64,000 bases of DNA from Rhyzopertha dominica. Lineage: Eukaryota > Arthropoda > Insecta > Coleoptera > Bostrichidae. The first letter of the stretch is position 1, and each line of letters begins with the position of its first letter. The notes beneath the pieces are model-generated. The model did no database searches. It was not told the DNA's origin and saw nothing but the letters and a program-made list of their open reading frames with translations. The stretch spans positions 19,964,001 through 20,028,000 of the forward strand of contig QCXZ01000137.1 of the NCBI GenBank assembly GCA_025024175.1, read 5' to 3'. This document shows, piece by piece, positions 37,540-48,870 of this stretch. The translations under genes and the position numbers were made by a program.

Positions 37540-39217
37540 TTACTTCCACATCCAACGGATGGGAAATATTGTATGGCGAAAAATTTTAAAAAATTATATA
37601 TTTGCTCAACCGCTTTAAAAACGTTCAAAACAAAATTTATGCAAAAAAATTCTTGTCTGTGTGTCTATGGTTTTTTGTGTGGACGCGATAACTTTCAAAA
37701 GACTTAATAAATGAACTTGAAATTTGGTATACATATAAATCTCATTTACCCAAAGCGACCTATTGGGAGTAAGTAGGGTATAGGGAAGGGAGTGAAATTG
37801 TGGGGTAACTACCCTTTTTGCAAATTTTTATCCTTTTTTCTTCTAGTATGTGATTAGTAGTATAATTGCGAGTATTATTCATCCCTATAAATTTTTGGTG
37901 CAGCAAACTGTTTAGAAGATAGCCAAAACCGTCACTTAAAAAACAAGTTTTTCCTAAATTATCCGAATATACATAACATATTGAAAAAGTGAAAATACCG
38001 TCAGATATGAAATAAAATTTTTCACAAAAAGTTTTTGAAATATTTCCAAAAAAAACTGGAACTTGGACCCAGTCCACACGATTTTTTTTTAAATTTTGCT
38101 GTTATATAGAAAATCAAATTTCTGACCGAAAAGCACTCTTGCAATTTTTTTGTTAAGCCAATGATTTTGTAGTTATTTAGAAAGAAAAAACGATTTATGG
38201 ATTTTTGTTAATATCACGAGAAACTCATTATTGATCGTATAATATAAGACATAAAAGCGTAAATGTCATTTTGGCAATTTAATGTCGAAATATTAATTTA
38301 ATTTGAAGCGGTTTTTGAGACATAAGATGCTTTTCTTTATTTGTTATATTGTAGGTAATAGAAATGTTAAAGGTGAAAAAAGAGGCTTACAAATAATACT
38401 GCCGTTTCTAAAACTTAATTTCTTGAAGTAATGGAGAACGCGGTTAGAAAAACCGCTGCAAATGGAATCAATACTTCCACATCCAATTGTCAGACTTACA
38501 TTTACGCTTGTATTTTTTAATCTATTATACGATCAATAATGAGGTTTTGAGCATTTTTTCTCTGTGCACATTTTTTTCTACGACAAACGGTTCTCGTGAT
38601 ACTAGCAAACATCCATAAATTTTTAAAATCGGTTACTTTTCGTGTGCTTTTCGATCAGAAATTTGATTTCTTAAAAAAATAGCAAAATTTAAAAAAATCG
38701 TGTGACAGTATCCAAAATCCAGTTTTTTTTAAATATTTGAAAAATGTCAAAATTTTGGAGAAAAAAAATTAAATAAACTTTTTTGAGTAACTTTATTTTC
38801 TATCTGATGGTGTTCTCACTTTTTTAAGTGACGGTTTTTTGCTAATATCTTCTAAACAGTTTGCTGCACTGAAAATTTATAGGAACGAATAATATTCGCA
38901 ATTATACTACTAATCACACACTAAAAAGAAAAAAATAAAAATTTGCAATAAAGTTACCCCTTCCCTACACCTTACTTATCCCCAAAACAGTAGATCGCTT
39001 TGGGTAGTTGAGATTTATATGTATGCCAAATTTCAAGTTCATATGTTGTCTTTCGAAAGTTTTGCGNCCACACACAGCCCGACAGACACAGACAAGAAAT
39101 TTTTTGCTCAAATTTTGTTTTTGGACGTTTTCGAGCATTTTAAAGTGATTGAGCAAATAAAAATTTTTGAAAATGTTTTCGCGATACAATATTTTAATCC
39201 GTTGGATATGGAAGTAA
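37540..39217. mobile_element. 1.7-kb fold-back element, ~785-bp inverted arms
   Basis: The left arm (37540-38325) and right arm (38437-39217) are inverted copies over almost their full length, with a spacer of about 110 bases. Matching landmarks include the outer TTCCACATCCAACGG, the TTGTCTGTGTGTC stretch, AACTTGAAATTTGGTATAC, the TTACCC..CAAAGCGA region, AGCAAACTGTTTAGAAGAT, ATCAAATTTCTGA.CGAAAAGCA and, near the centre, TTATTGATCGTATAATA and AGCGGTTTTT. No transposase frame is present. Long-arm fold-backs of this kind are known as non-autonomous DNA elements in insects. The superfamily was not determined, and no clear target duplication was seen. Confidence 0.8.
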
Positions 39218-39843
39218 TTATCTTTGATTTCTCAACGGATTCAAAATTAGTATTATGTTTATTGCACGACTGTGGCATTGTCTCACAGACGCAGCATCTA
39301 GCTGCAACGACCTCGTCCGCAATTACCTTTGTATTTCTTGTCCGTTGTCTAAAGCAGCCATAATCGTTGAAGCTCGAGTGCCCTTCTTAATAATTGCGGC
39401 GGGTCGCACAAGAGTGCAGTGATTAACAATAAACTGTAAAGGGAAGACGCGTAAAACATCTGCCAAGCGTGCTGAGAAAGAAATTAAGCCATCACGGCCC
39501 ACAATGGTTCTCTCGGTACAAACTGCAAACGTCAGATGTCCGCAATCCTGTGTTGCGGCTTGACAGTGACATCGAAACAATTGGTACTGATTGTGTTGTG
39601 AGCTGGCAATCGAAGCTCATCAACCACTGTAAAACGTTGTTAGCTGCTATTGACTGCATGNCTGCGTCGTCAGACGGGGTGGAAAATCACGATACTTCTT
39701 CGTCGATGCACTTTGATTGAAGTTGCGAATTTGTTTCACGTGGAATATTATTTCAGTCTTGACACATGGCACTTCAACATAAATTATCGTCTTTGCCTTA
39801 GATTAGTTAATGTATCTAAACGTTTTAGGAACCACTATATCAA
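39218..39843. other. Spacer with GC-richer island between two fold-backs
   Basis: A CpG-richer segment (about 39250-39660) sits between the two palindromic elements. Its overlapping open frames (39323-39580 minus; 39469-39720 plus) match no known family. Confidence 0.35.
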
Positions 39844-39847
39844 TATA

Positions 39848-40825
39848 CAGGGTCCGCCACCTAAAACTCCCCAGGCCCGTATTTTCTTTATTTTTTTAGG
39901 TACAACCTTAATTGTAGGTCTTTTTTAAATTCTTTAAAAATAGCATTGTGGGTGTCCAAAAATTGTTTTGCGGATTATGATGTTTTGCAAATAAAGCTAA
40001 TTTTTGTAAACATATTTTTACCTTACTCCGTATAATAAATATTGCTTCATAGTTGGATGTCTACTTTTGTCTTTTTTAGTTTTTATCATAACCATGTATG
40101 CGTAATTTTTACTCCTTCTTAATGAAGGACGAAAAACTCGTCGCCGCCATATTATGTTAATAATGCTGTTTTGAAGTATTAATTTTACAGCTCATTAGGG
40201 TACAAATTATGCCGACATACCCATCCCTCCACACAAAACCTCAAAATTTTTAGTAACTTTGAAATAATTCAAGTTCGTTCTAAAGAGAGAGGCTAGAAAA
40301 CGATACCCTGCTAAGGGGCTAGTGCGTGATGTAGAAAACCAAAGTGGTATAAGTATAAAACTTGCAGATTTTAACGTAATCGGGTGAAATTGACCGTGAT
40401 CGTTCAATTTAATAAGCTGGGAAGCAATTGCTGCATGTATTAATATTTTATAAAATAAATAATTTCATGTTTCCAACACGGATTACTTTTATAGGATGTC
40501 TAAGTAATCCGTACAGGAAACATTAAATTATTTATTTAAAAGACATTAAAACATGNAACAGTTCCTTCCGAGTTAATGACAACAATTGAAGAAGGCAAAA
40601 ATCGACATCCAACTAGGAAGCAATATTTATTACACGGGGTAAGGTAAAAAAAAATACAAAAACTTACTTTATTTGAAAATATTATAATCTGCAAAAAGGT
40701 TTTTTTAACACCCACTATGCTATTTTGAAAGGGTTTAAAAAGACCTACAATTTAACATATAACTTAAAGTTGTGCCTAAAAATAAAAAAAATGCGAGCCT
40801 CGGGAGTTTTTGGTGGCGGACCCTG
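39848..40825. mobile_element. Fold-back DNA element with nested inner palindrome
   Basis: The outer ends CAGGGTCCGCCACC and GGTGGCGGACCCTG are perfect inverted copies, flanked by TATA (39844-39847 and 40826-40829), a likely target duplication. The arms extend about 250 bases (39848-40093 and 40573-40825), sharing for example GCAATATTTATTA and the complement of AGTTGGATGTC. The middle 40094-40572 has no partner in the arms. Within it, 40420-40491 and 40501-40566 form a second palindrome, and part of it recurs at 17120-17360. This looks like one non-autonomous element inserted into another. No transposase is encoded. Confidence 0.8.
40420..40566. repeat. Inner palindrome of the nested element
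   Basis: Arms of about 70 bases, including CACGGATTACTT and AAGTAATCCGT at the centre, flank a short spacer at 40492-40500. The arms are closer copies near the centre and more diverged outward. Confidence 0.7.
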
Positions 40826-40830
40826 TATAG

Positions 40831-41440
40831 TATATGAAAATATACATTTTATCAAATTACTACATCAGTAGTTGCGTTTTTTCTTCTATAAAGCTTGAAT
40901 AATAGTAATAACAATAATGAGATCAAGACATTCAATTTTCCTCACTTTCGATTTCACAAGTGAAGCAAATGCAAGAACGTAGGGTTAATGTAAAGAATTT
41001 CATCCATTTTTTTTCTGGAAGCACCGAAATGACAAAGACATCTACACCAAAAAAGTACAAACTTATTTTGAAAACAGGTTGTTCGGGATGACTTTCTAGA
41101 TTATCCACAAACATTTCTGCTATAATAGGAGACCAATGCTATTCTATGGCCAAACCAGAAAATTAAAAGAAACGCGTTATTAAACTTTTCTTAATATACA
41201 ATCTCAATAGCTCAAAAGAGATTTAGACAATGTTAGACGCGAACGGGAGATTTAATTAGCATCTGCTGCTCCGGAAAATAGCTCTGGCCTGGCTATGCCT
41301 ATGCTGGGTTGGAGGGGTGACATGCTTGTTGCTAGTGATCTTCAACGTAGCACATCTGACTGTTAGCTGAGGATTGGAAAGGGGAGGCTTCTGTTTGACT
41401 GCATTAATCATCTTCCTCGGATGAGCCGCTACCGGGAATT
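40831..41440. other. Spacer
   Basis: No gene was recognised. A GC-richer patch lies at 41240-41440. Confidence 0.4.
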
Positions 41441-41444
41441 GTGT

Positions 41445-41460
41445 ACAGGGTGTCCCATTT
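41445..41460 (+). mobile_element. ACAGGGTGTCCCATT transposon end motif
   Basis: The ACAGGGTGTCCC string is a recurrent terminus of insect DNA transposons. Similar ends occur at 45777, 60904 and 63521. No partner end was assigned, so the element boundaries are open. Confidence 0.35.
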
Positions 41461-41869
41461 TCGCTATAATTACAGAGTACCTCGGCAACTATGAATAATA
41501 CTACAGAGTTGCCGTTTGCACGTTACTGTCTGCATTGTACTGTACCATTGCCATTTTTATATCGTCTTTTGTTTTAGAGCTGTAGCTAACTTTTCAATAA
41601 TGTAACATTTCTTTAGTTCTCCATATCTCGCTTAGGTATGTAGAAACAAAAAAAACTGTAAATACATTTTTTATAGATATTTTTATCTTTAATCCAGTGG
41701 CGTACTCTGAATTTTTATGGGAGTAACATTTTTAAAATACACAAAGGCAACTTAAATATAAATGTATCTTTACATAATGGAGCAATTTTGTTAAAGAAAA
41801 CATCTATATTAATATATTTTAATTTCTACATGGTCTTCTCTTTAAATAACACATTTTTCCANTGATTAG

Positions 41870-42215
41870 GTTATTTATTCATGCGGTTCTCGCANATTGA
41901 AGCAGGACATGTCTGCAAGAACGCGTCTACTTAGACATCAGTCTCAATTCGCCCATCCTCTAATGTTTCTTTGAGAGGCCCAAACATGTGAAAATTCTAT
42001 GGTGCTAAGTTCGGTACTATATTGAACATGTTGAAGAGCTTCCTTCCTAGTCCATTTCCATTGTTACCTTTGTTGTTGCATGTACAACTGTGTGTGGCCT
42101 GCCGTTCTCATGGAGGAGCAGTTACTTCTCGGATGGGGCACTCTCGTTTTGGAAGTATTCCATTTGGTAATAATAAACCTTTCAATTCTTACGAATCGAA
42201 TCGAATTTCTTGGGC
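41870..42215 (-). pseudogene. mariner-type transposase C-terminal relic
   Basis: Minus-strand pieces follow the order of the catalytic half of mariner transposases. First is HENGRPHTV (about 42090-42115), corresponding to the HDNARPH motif with the catalytic Asp changed to Glu. Next is a degenerate PNLAP (about 42010-42030), corresponding to SPDLAPSDFHLF, with a stop just after it. Then comes NFHMFGPLKETLEDGR (about 41965-42010), and the tail continues weakly to about 41880. Stops and frameshifts are present. The third catalytic Asp falls at the stop/NFH position and is lost. Family knowledge says these enzymes move elements at TA dinucleotides. The N-terminal half is not recognisable, so this is a non-functional remnant. 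Confidence 0.65.
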
Positions 42216-42990
42216 TGGTACTTTGACATCGACGATTGATATGATTTTATCATATTCTTTATGATGTATTTGATATACATAATAATAAAAAAATATTATT
42301 ATCGAAGGTAGCTAAAACTGGGTAATCCAACATACTTTGATGAATTCTACCGTTCAAGAAGTCTCAGGCTTTTTTTTGTATACCATAGATTCCTCTGAAT
42401 ATATTGTGAATTCCCTTGCTAGTTATTTTTCATTTTACAACAGGAACATTCATAACAACTTATTTTTCTTTCATTGTCTTTTAGTATTTTGTCAAATTAT
42501 GNTTAGATTCATTAACAAATTTACAGCTATTTTGTGCAAAGGTTACATTTAATATTTATTGTACCTTCAATTCATCAGAGAATCGCACCAGAAATTTAAA
42601 TTTTAGGAATGTCAAAATCGGCGTCTTGATCTTTTGTAGTACTATTTGTTCACTGTTCAACTTCCCGCTCGTTTTTATAAGCAGCGGTGCTTACCAAAAC
42701 GACTGCTCGTTAGTTTTTAGCTTTTCTCTCCCCACTTTCCCGATACTTAGCGAAAAGGAGGGCGACTTTTATGGAAACAACATTTCTACATCAATTGCCA
42801 TTAAACATTATACTTCTTAGCGCAGTGTTTCATCTGGGTTACTTTTATTAATAAACGTAGTTTTTATGTATTTTTTCTTTATTCGAGAATTAGGATGTAG
42901 ATAATACAACTTGCCACTAGATGGCATGGTGTTTTTCACAACCTAATTGTCGCATACACCTCGCCTACCTTGGCGTACCTATATCAGGGA
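42216..42990. other. Spacer
   Basis: No gene was recognised. Short + frames at 42337-42552 and 42626-42820 lack motifs. Confidence 0.4.
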
Positions 42991-43001
42991 AGCCACATCT
43001 T

Positions 43002-43108
43002 ACATCTATGCCGTGTTGTCTACATTACTNTAACTGTGCTGAGGAGGCTTTATACGCCGAAACAGCTGTCCCCAGATTGTTTTGGCGCAGGCGACGCGGC
43101 ATAGATGT
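43002..43108 (+). ncRNA. Hammerhead ribozyme-like RNA with extended stem I
   Basis: All universally conserved hammerhead core positions appear in order. CTGAGGA (43039-43045) fits CUGANGA. GGC (43046-43048) and GCC (43056-43058) form stem II around a 7-base loop. GAAA (43059-43062) follows. The self-complementary ACAGCTGT (43062-43069) gives a short stem III, and C43070 is the expected cleavage nucleotide. Flanking strands form a long stem I: 43002-43013 pairs perfectly with 43097-43108, and pairing continues inward with several G-U wobbles and some mismatches. Short stem III hammerheads are known from Penelope-like retroelements and other small retroelements (established knowledge). Whether this copy cleaves is unknown. 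Mismatches in inner stem I and an ambiguous base at 43030 leave doubt. Confidence 0.6.
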
Positions 43109-44340
43109 TATTTCATTATTATTTTTCTTTATTGTTTGTTTCCAAAGCACTTACACTTATATGGGTAGTTTGAAAAATACTGCATTACCACATTCACTAA
43201 CATCACTACTATTTTGAAAATATGAATTTTTAAAGTTAATTCCTTGTTTTCGTTAAACTACTAGTTTTTGATTTAAAAACTGTAACGGGATTTTGTGGGT
43301 GTGGTACATTTTCCCCAATGGTATAATTTATGTAGTCTTTGGCGTGAAATGGTGGACATAACGTACGATCGTGAAAGCCCTTTTTCATAAGAAAATCTTG
43401 GTCTGACGTGATAGGAATTTATCTGCCATACTCCGTTGGTGTTTTTCGCACTAGACAATCTTTCGTTTACGTTCACTGGTATCCATTAAGGATAGGTAAA
43501 TGTATGTTGGATGAAGTATCTCTCTGCAAAGATGTTCACCAACAAAAGAGGTTCAGGTCGCAAGTGAAGTGTGACTTCTAGATCGGTGGATACGCGTTTC
43601 GAAGAGGGCTGAAGGGGCACTCGAGAAGAAAGCGCCTAGAACGTGTCGATGAAGTACACTCAACGACATTTACAAGGACTCCATTTTTTGCACTTGTGCG
43701 TTGGCGTATATACATGCCTTTGTTGTTTGCATGTTTGATTATACAAAAGTATATACACAGAAGTAAACTAAATTTCTAGTAATGCACGAGAAAGAGCTTT
43801 CTCTGCTCACAATGATGATGATTATCTTTTTTTGGTATATGAGGTACTTAGGAATAGAAGTATTAAATCTTGCCACATTGTGTGCCTTATTATCTTCACT
43901 TCGTAAGAAGCTTAGTGGAATTAGTGAGTTTTTTGTGCCGGACATTATGTTGAGAAGTTGCTATAGTATTTCTATTGGACTTTATCCGGCCTGATAATAA
44001 AAAATGATGTGAAAACTCATTCGTGACAAAGCGAATAAATGTAATCCGTTGGAATGTTGTTCACTGTCAATTTGCTTAAATATGGTCCTTAACAAAAGTT
44101 GGATTACTGCTATCGTTTAAGTGGGCTGTTAGGGGCTGCAATTCGACTGGATCACTGTGTTTGGTGTGCCAGATGTTTCAAAGCATTTTAAACGCTGAAT
44201 ATTGGTTGGTTAAAGATCGTAGTTCCATACCAAACGTGACCTACCTACTTTATAATACGGTTTCAGTTTTTTTCAAGTAGGGTTTGTTATTTGCACAAAA
44301 TCATTAATTGAGACTACACGTTCGAAAGAAAATATTATTT
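43109..44340. other. Spacer
   Basis: No gene was recognised. Open frames at 43739-43994 overlap on both strands and have no motif. Confidence 0.4.
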
Positions 44341-44350
44341 TTATTAATTT

Positions 44351-44386
44351 TTTCAATCATATCCATTTCAGGTAAACAACGTAAGT
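44351..44386 (+). other. Acceptor/donor cluster
   Basis: CATATCCATTTCAG is followed directly by GTAAAC (44372) and, nine bases on, by GTAAGT (44381). It is compatible with a recursive splice site or a 9-base microexon. No transcript context is visible. Confidence 0.2.
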
Positions 44387-45776
44387 ACAATTAATACAAA
44401 AAAAGGGAACCACCATAGCGTCTAGAAGAGGAAGAAAATTATTTTGTAAAATAAAAGACACTGTAATCTTCTGGCGCAGTTGGAAGGGTGATAGTATAAG
44501 AAAACCTCAATGTCGTTCATTTCCTTATTTATTTATTTATTATGGATATATTGGACTAGAATTACTAATGGTATATAAATAATAAACTAGGAACGTAAAG
44601 GAGTGAAAACAAATGTTGGTACGAACGGGTTTTGACCTATTTCTGTGAATTGACTCGGTTATAACCTTACGACGCCACTGATGATTGTCAATTTTTTTCT
44701 ATGAATTGTATCTATGATATTTACCTAACATATTTTTAGACGTATACAACTATCTTGAAGAGATATAATAGTTAAAAAAATATTCTTACCCACTGCAGGT
44801 GCTTCATTGATCTGTTTCGGTGTTAGGTGTCCATAGTAATAATACGTTTCTAGCAACATCTCGGCGTAATATCACAAGTCAGTCGCCTACTGTGCACTTT
44901 AATATCTATTTTTTTAAATTTTTATTTTTTAAGGCAAGTACCAAAATTTCTGCGGTATGTACCTATATTGTACTATATTGACGTGGACCATGTGGCATAA
45001 GCGCACTTAAGGATCATTTTGCACAAATCAGCAAAAAGCCTCTAGTGGTGGTTGTAAAAAGTACTGCGTACATTGGTGCGGTCTGTAAATACAGACTTCT
45101 CCATTGCCGATTGCCCTGTCATTTTGTGAACGTCGGTATGCGATATTTGGGTTGCTTTACGAATTACGTGTTACGATGTAAATTTTGTCAAGTTCAAAGT
45201 TACGAACGTATCAAAGATACAGCCACCTGGGACTTTTATGCACTTAGGTCTCGTCGTTCTAATGGCACTGCCGGTTTTGTTAAACAACTACACACTAGTA
45301 ACGAATCAGATAACTGAAAAGCGTCATTAGGATTTCCCACATTTTCTATCCGTCAACGAACAACAGTAGGCTTTTACCGAAAAAGAACAGAAAAAATCCA
45401 TCGGTAGCCCGCATTAATCTTTGCACCGCGACTGGTGGACTGGAAATTTCGGCTGATGCCTTGGAGAAGTGGCGCCCCATAGTCTCGTATAGCGTCACCG
45501 TCGCTGCCTGCATGTGCCTCTACGCGTCGACCCAATTTTGTCGACGGCCCGTACTATTTATAAATCAGGAATGACAAAACAAAATAAGGAGCTTTGTCAA
45601 GTACACAAAGAAACCAATTTAAGGTTGTTCTTTGAGTATTTTCGCGTACAACTGGTAACAGTCTTTGATAGATAATAATTGTCTCGATCTTTTTTTTTGT
45701 TTATTTATAACAGATTAATAAAAATGAAATTTTTACAAGAGCGTTTTTGCATCGTATTCTTTAATATTTAAAAAAT
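44387..45776. other. Spacer with GC-rich island
   Basis: A CpG-rich island lies at about 45400-45560. The 90-codon + frame 45045-45317 was not recognised. No RNA genes were seen. Confidence 0.4.
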
Positions 45777-46350
45777 ACTGGGTGTTCCATATAAAAAATT
45801 CTACTTGCGGTTGCCACATTTAGATCAAACATCTTGTACAACAAATTTATGGGCGGCAAGAAATCCCTTTCTGTCTCAAATAATTTCCCGCGAACACCGT
45901 CCCGATATCTCCATTAACAAATTTTTCATAAGAGCACGTCGTCTTGTTCGTTGTTTCATTTAGTATAGGTAATATCTCGAAAACTAAAAGAAAAAGAGAT
46001 ACCGTACCATGCGTATATTTGTTCAAGCAACCGTTTTTTACTATGTATAGTGTTCATTAATGGGAAAGTCATGGACGCAATTCCCCGAAGAATGCTGGTT
46101 GCGTTCCAAAAATCTTCGATTTCAAGTGACCCCAAAGGAAAAAACGTAGGGGTCTAAGATCTGGAGACCTTGTTGGAAGAGCATAAAGAGGAAGATGCCG
46201 CTGAAAACCTGTTCTTTTTACTCAACTCTTCATCTTGTTGCATGACGTCAATTATTTGCAGGTGGATGGTGGATTAGTGTGTATATTATACCTTTGAGAT
46301 TTGCGTCAAGAAAGAAAGAATCTACCATATGATCACTTAATGTCTCGGCA
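45777..46350 (-). pseudogene. DDE transposase relic (IS630/mariner-related)
   Basis: The minus strand ends with a GGGTGTTCC terminus at 45777 and carries transposase fragments. IIDVMQQDEELS (about 46225-46260) matches the QQDG.P.H block with the second catalytic Asp. RSPDLRPLRFFLWGHLKSK (about 46120-46180) matches the diagnostic RSPDLTPLDFFLWG block, but the third catalytic Asp is replaced by Arg. FGTQPAFFGELR follows and then a stop. Further upstream, FFLDANLKG (about 46290) fits the preceding strand. Between the two catalytic blocks about half the usual residues are missing, and the C-terminus is deleted. The element is dead. The motif wording fits a widespread insect family related to mariner. 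Confidence 0.7.
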
Positions 46351-47419
46351 CACATCAAGTTTTTTTCTATTTGTCTTTGAGTGTGAACTTCCTCTGCAGC
46401 TTTCAAAGACTTCATTAGAAACTTTTAATGAGCGAGTTTTAGTTTTGTTTCAGTTTCAAAACAGCAATACTTACATTGAAAAGGGATTGATTTTGCTGCA
46501 TGCCAAAATAGACTGCTTCTATTTTTTCTATATTTTTACAGTGACATATGTTGTACTATTGAGTGTGTTAAATTCCGATTTTTATTTGACACTTCTTCCA
46601 CCTCTTTTGTGTAATAAAACATAAAATATTAATATGTATATATACCCACTGTTTTCCAAAATTTGACTTACAAATCTTTAGGAAATACTCTTTTAATTAA
46701 CCATTTTGGCAGGATATTGAAAATAATGTTATGAATTTAGGAGTGGCAGCAAACTTTGACTAAAGTTCTTTTTTCTTTCAAATACAATAGTTCACTTGTA
46801 TACTATTTCGGGGATTCGGAATTTTTTGTCGTTTCCAAACGCCTCTGTTGAAACTATGTAGGTATTGAATTAAAAAATTTCCTCGTGTTTCAGCCTCTTT
46901 GAACTTAAAATTTTATTGAAATTGTTTACTGTACTTTGCAATGTAAGCGGTTCTGGGAAACTTATGGACTTCATTAAGTTAAATAGAAAACGTATTTCAC
47001 ACTCATTATTTCAATGGGGTGTAGTTTGCTCTAAAACACGCATAGAGTTAATAGTGCTAACCGAGAAGCATTAGATGCCGCCAGTATCTCATTTTTTGAT
47101 ATTTTTGGACATAGCAAAGATTTGTTAAGGACCTTTTCAATAGATAGATATAAATGATATTGTCCATAGATACTGTTAACTTTATTTCACGTAACCTTTG
47201 AAGAATGCAATGTTCTAATTACTTTTGTGGTGGTACCATCCAACTAGCTAAAGCTGTAACAATTATATACAAAATGAAAAGCTATTCATAGGCATCCAGA
47301 ACTACTCTCATCGCACTGCGGTATCCTCCATTAAATAAGTAATAAGTGGTGTAAAATGAGTGGCTTTGTTTGCTAATTATTTCAAGTCCGTGAGAAACCA
47401 TACAACTCTGCAAATGGAG
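46351..47419. other. AT-rich spacer
   Basis: The 107-codon + frame (46301-46624) overlaps the relic in antisense and has no motif. No gene was recognised. Confidence 0.45.
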
Positions 47420-47640
47420 CAGGTCCGCATACAAATGCCCCCGACGATTTATTAATAAGACCCCGGCTAAGAAAGGCCCTCTCGCTCTCAGAGAGCGTTA
47501 CGTCAAAGCGTGGACTCGGCGAGTGCTTTAACGTTAATGCAGTATGCTTTTGATGTGCCGTATCAGCGGCTCTAAAGACGGTTTACGTCCCTTTGTTCTC
47601 ATTATGCAGCACCTACATTGGCGGATGGCCGCTTTTCAGA
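47420..47640. promoter_or_regulatory. GC-rich island with GAGA palindrome
   Basis: The island contains the perfect palindrome CGCTCTCAGAGAGCG (47483-47497), made of GAGAG sites of the kind bound by the insect GAGA factor, and CGATTTATTAATAAG, a posterior-Hox-like site. The flanks are AT-rich and no coding frame crosses it. Enhancer or Polycomb-response-like function is inference. Confidence 0.3.
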
Positions 47641-48800
47641 GGATATGTCTTTTGATGCTCGATAAAGGATCATTGAGAAGTGTTGGTTACACCAACGATT
47701 TTTATGCAGTATTCATCAGATAAAGTAAACGGGATGGATAAACTAGTGCCTGTTTATACAGTGTATCTCACTTTTGGTTATTTGAAATCGGATAGACCAA
47801 AAGGTAAATGGATACAAAGTCGCTCGTTTGGAATTTGAGAAGAAATCTGTGTTAGCATCTTGTATTTATCAAAAAGTTAAAACGGCTTTTAATAAACAAG
47901 GTATGAAAAAACGGAGAGCTCGTTTCATCATCAAATGGTCTTTTTCTTAGATTACCATATATAAAATAGCACTTGTAGTTAATACGTACACTTATATATA
48001 CAAGCATAATAATATATAAAATACTATTAATGATATATAATACTAATCCCTTATGACTAATATGCATATTCATTCATAATTACAAACTTCCTAGTGACAA
48101 GAAACGTACAATTAAATTAAAAATCGGTTTATTCATAACCGATAGGAATTGTTAATAAACTGATATTGAAATAGGAGAAAGTTTTTGGCATTCAATGGTT
48201 TGGTTTGATAGATTGATTATTTTTTAAGGACGCCTACATCCATATGTGCATTCTGGCGAGGTTCATTTTCAGAATGTGCGATACTAACAGATAACTGCTA
48301 TTTACTGCGATTCGTATATCTCTGAAAGTGTTAATATTATCAGAGTTTGACAAAGAATGAATTAACAAGACGGTGTTCATTTTGACACAAACACAAAGTT
48401 TTCTATGAGCCATTCAAATTAGAATGACTTCTGTTTCTACTCCACTTCACTTTGTCTACTGCGGAGTTTGTAATTTATGTCTGTACCTATGAATATGTAA
48501 TTGTTTACAAAATATCAGCTTTCCGGGGTTTGTATGAATGAAGCTATAAAAAAAACAGTTAATTGGTAAGTATTACTGTAACACCGTGTATTTCAGTCGT
48601 ATTTTGGTTAGCTTGCTATAGAAGTTTCGATGACGAAACCCTAACCACAAGTGTAAAGACCATAACGTTCCCATTACAATTTTCTCCACGTAGGTTTAGT
48701 AAATGATCACCCCTGTTTTTTTAATAATAACCTAGATTTTTTAATATCAAGTGCATGCTACTATTTCCGTTACATTATGGTTCTTTTAACGAAAAATTGT
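47641..48800. other. AT-rich spacer
   Basis: No gene, repeat boundary or RNA gene was recognised. Confidence 0.45.
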
Positions 48801-48802
48801 AA

Positions 48803-48870
48803 CTAATAATTGTTTTTCTTTATTTGCAGGTATGTACAGTATGCTGGCAAGTTAAGGTCTAAATTGGTAA
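48803..48870 (+). other. Possible recursive splice site or 37-nt microexon
   Basis: A branch-like CTAAT (48803-48807), a strong pyrimidine tract and TTTGCAG (48823-48829) are followed immediately by the donor-like GTATGT (48830-48835). A second donor, GTAAGC, begins at 48867. This fits a ratchet point or a 37-base exon. It is the best acceptor-plus-donor match I found in the window. Confidence 0.3.
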
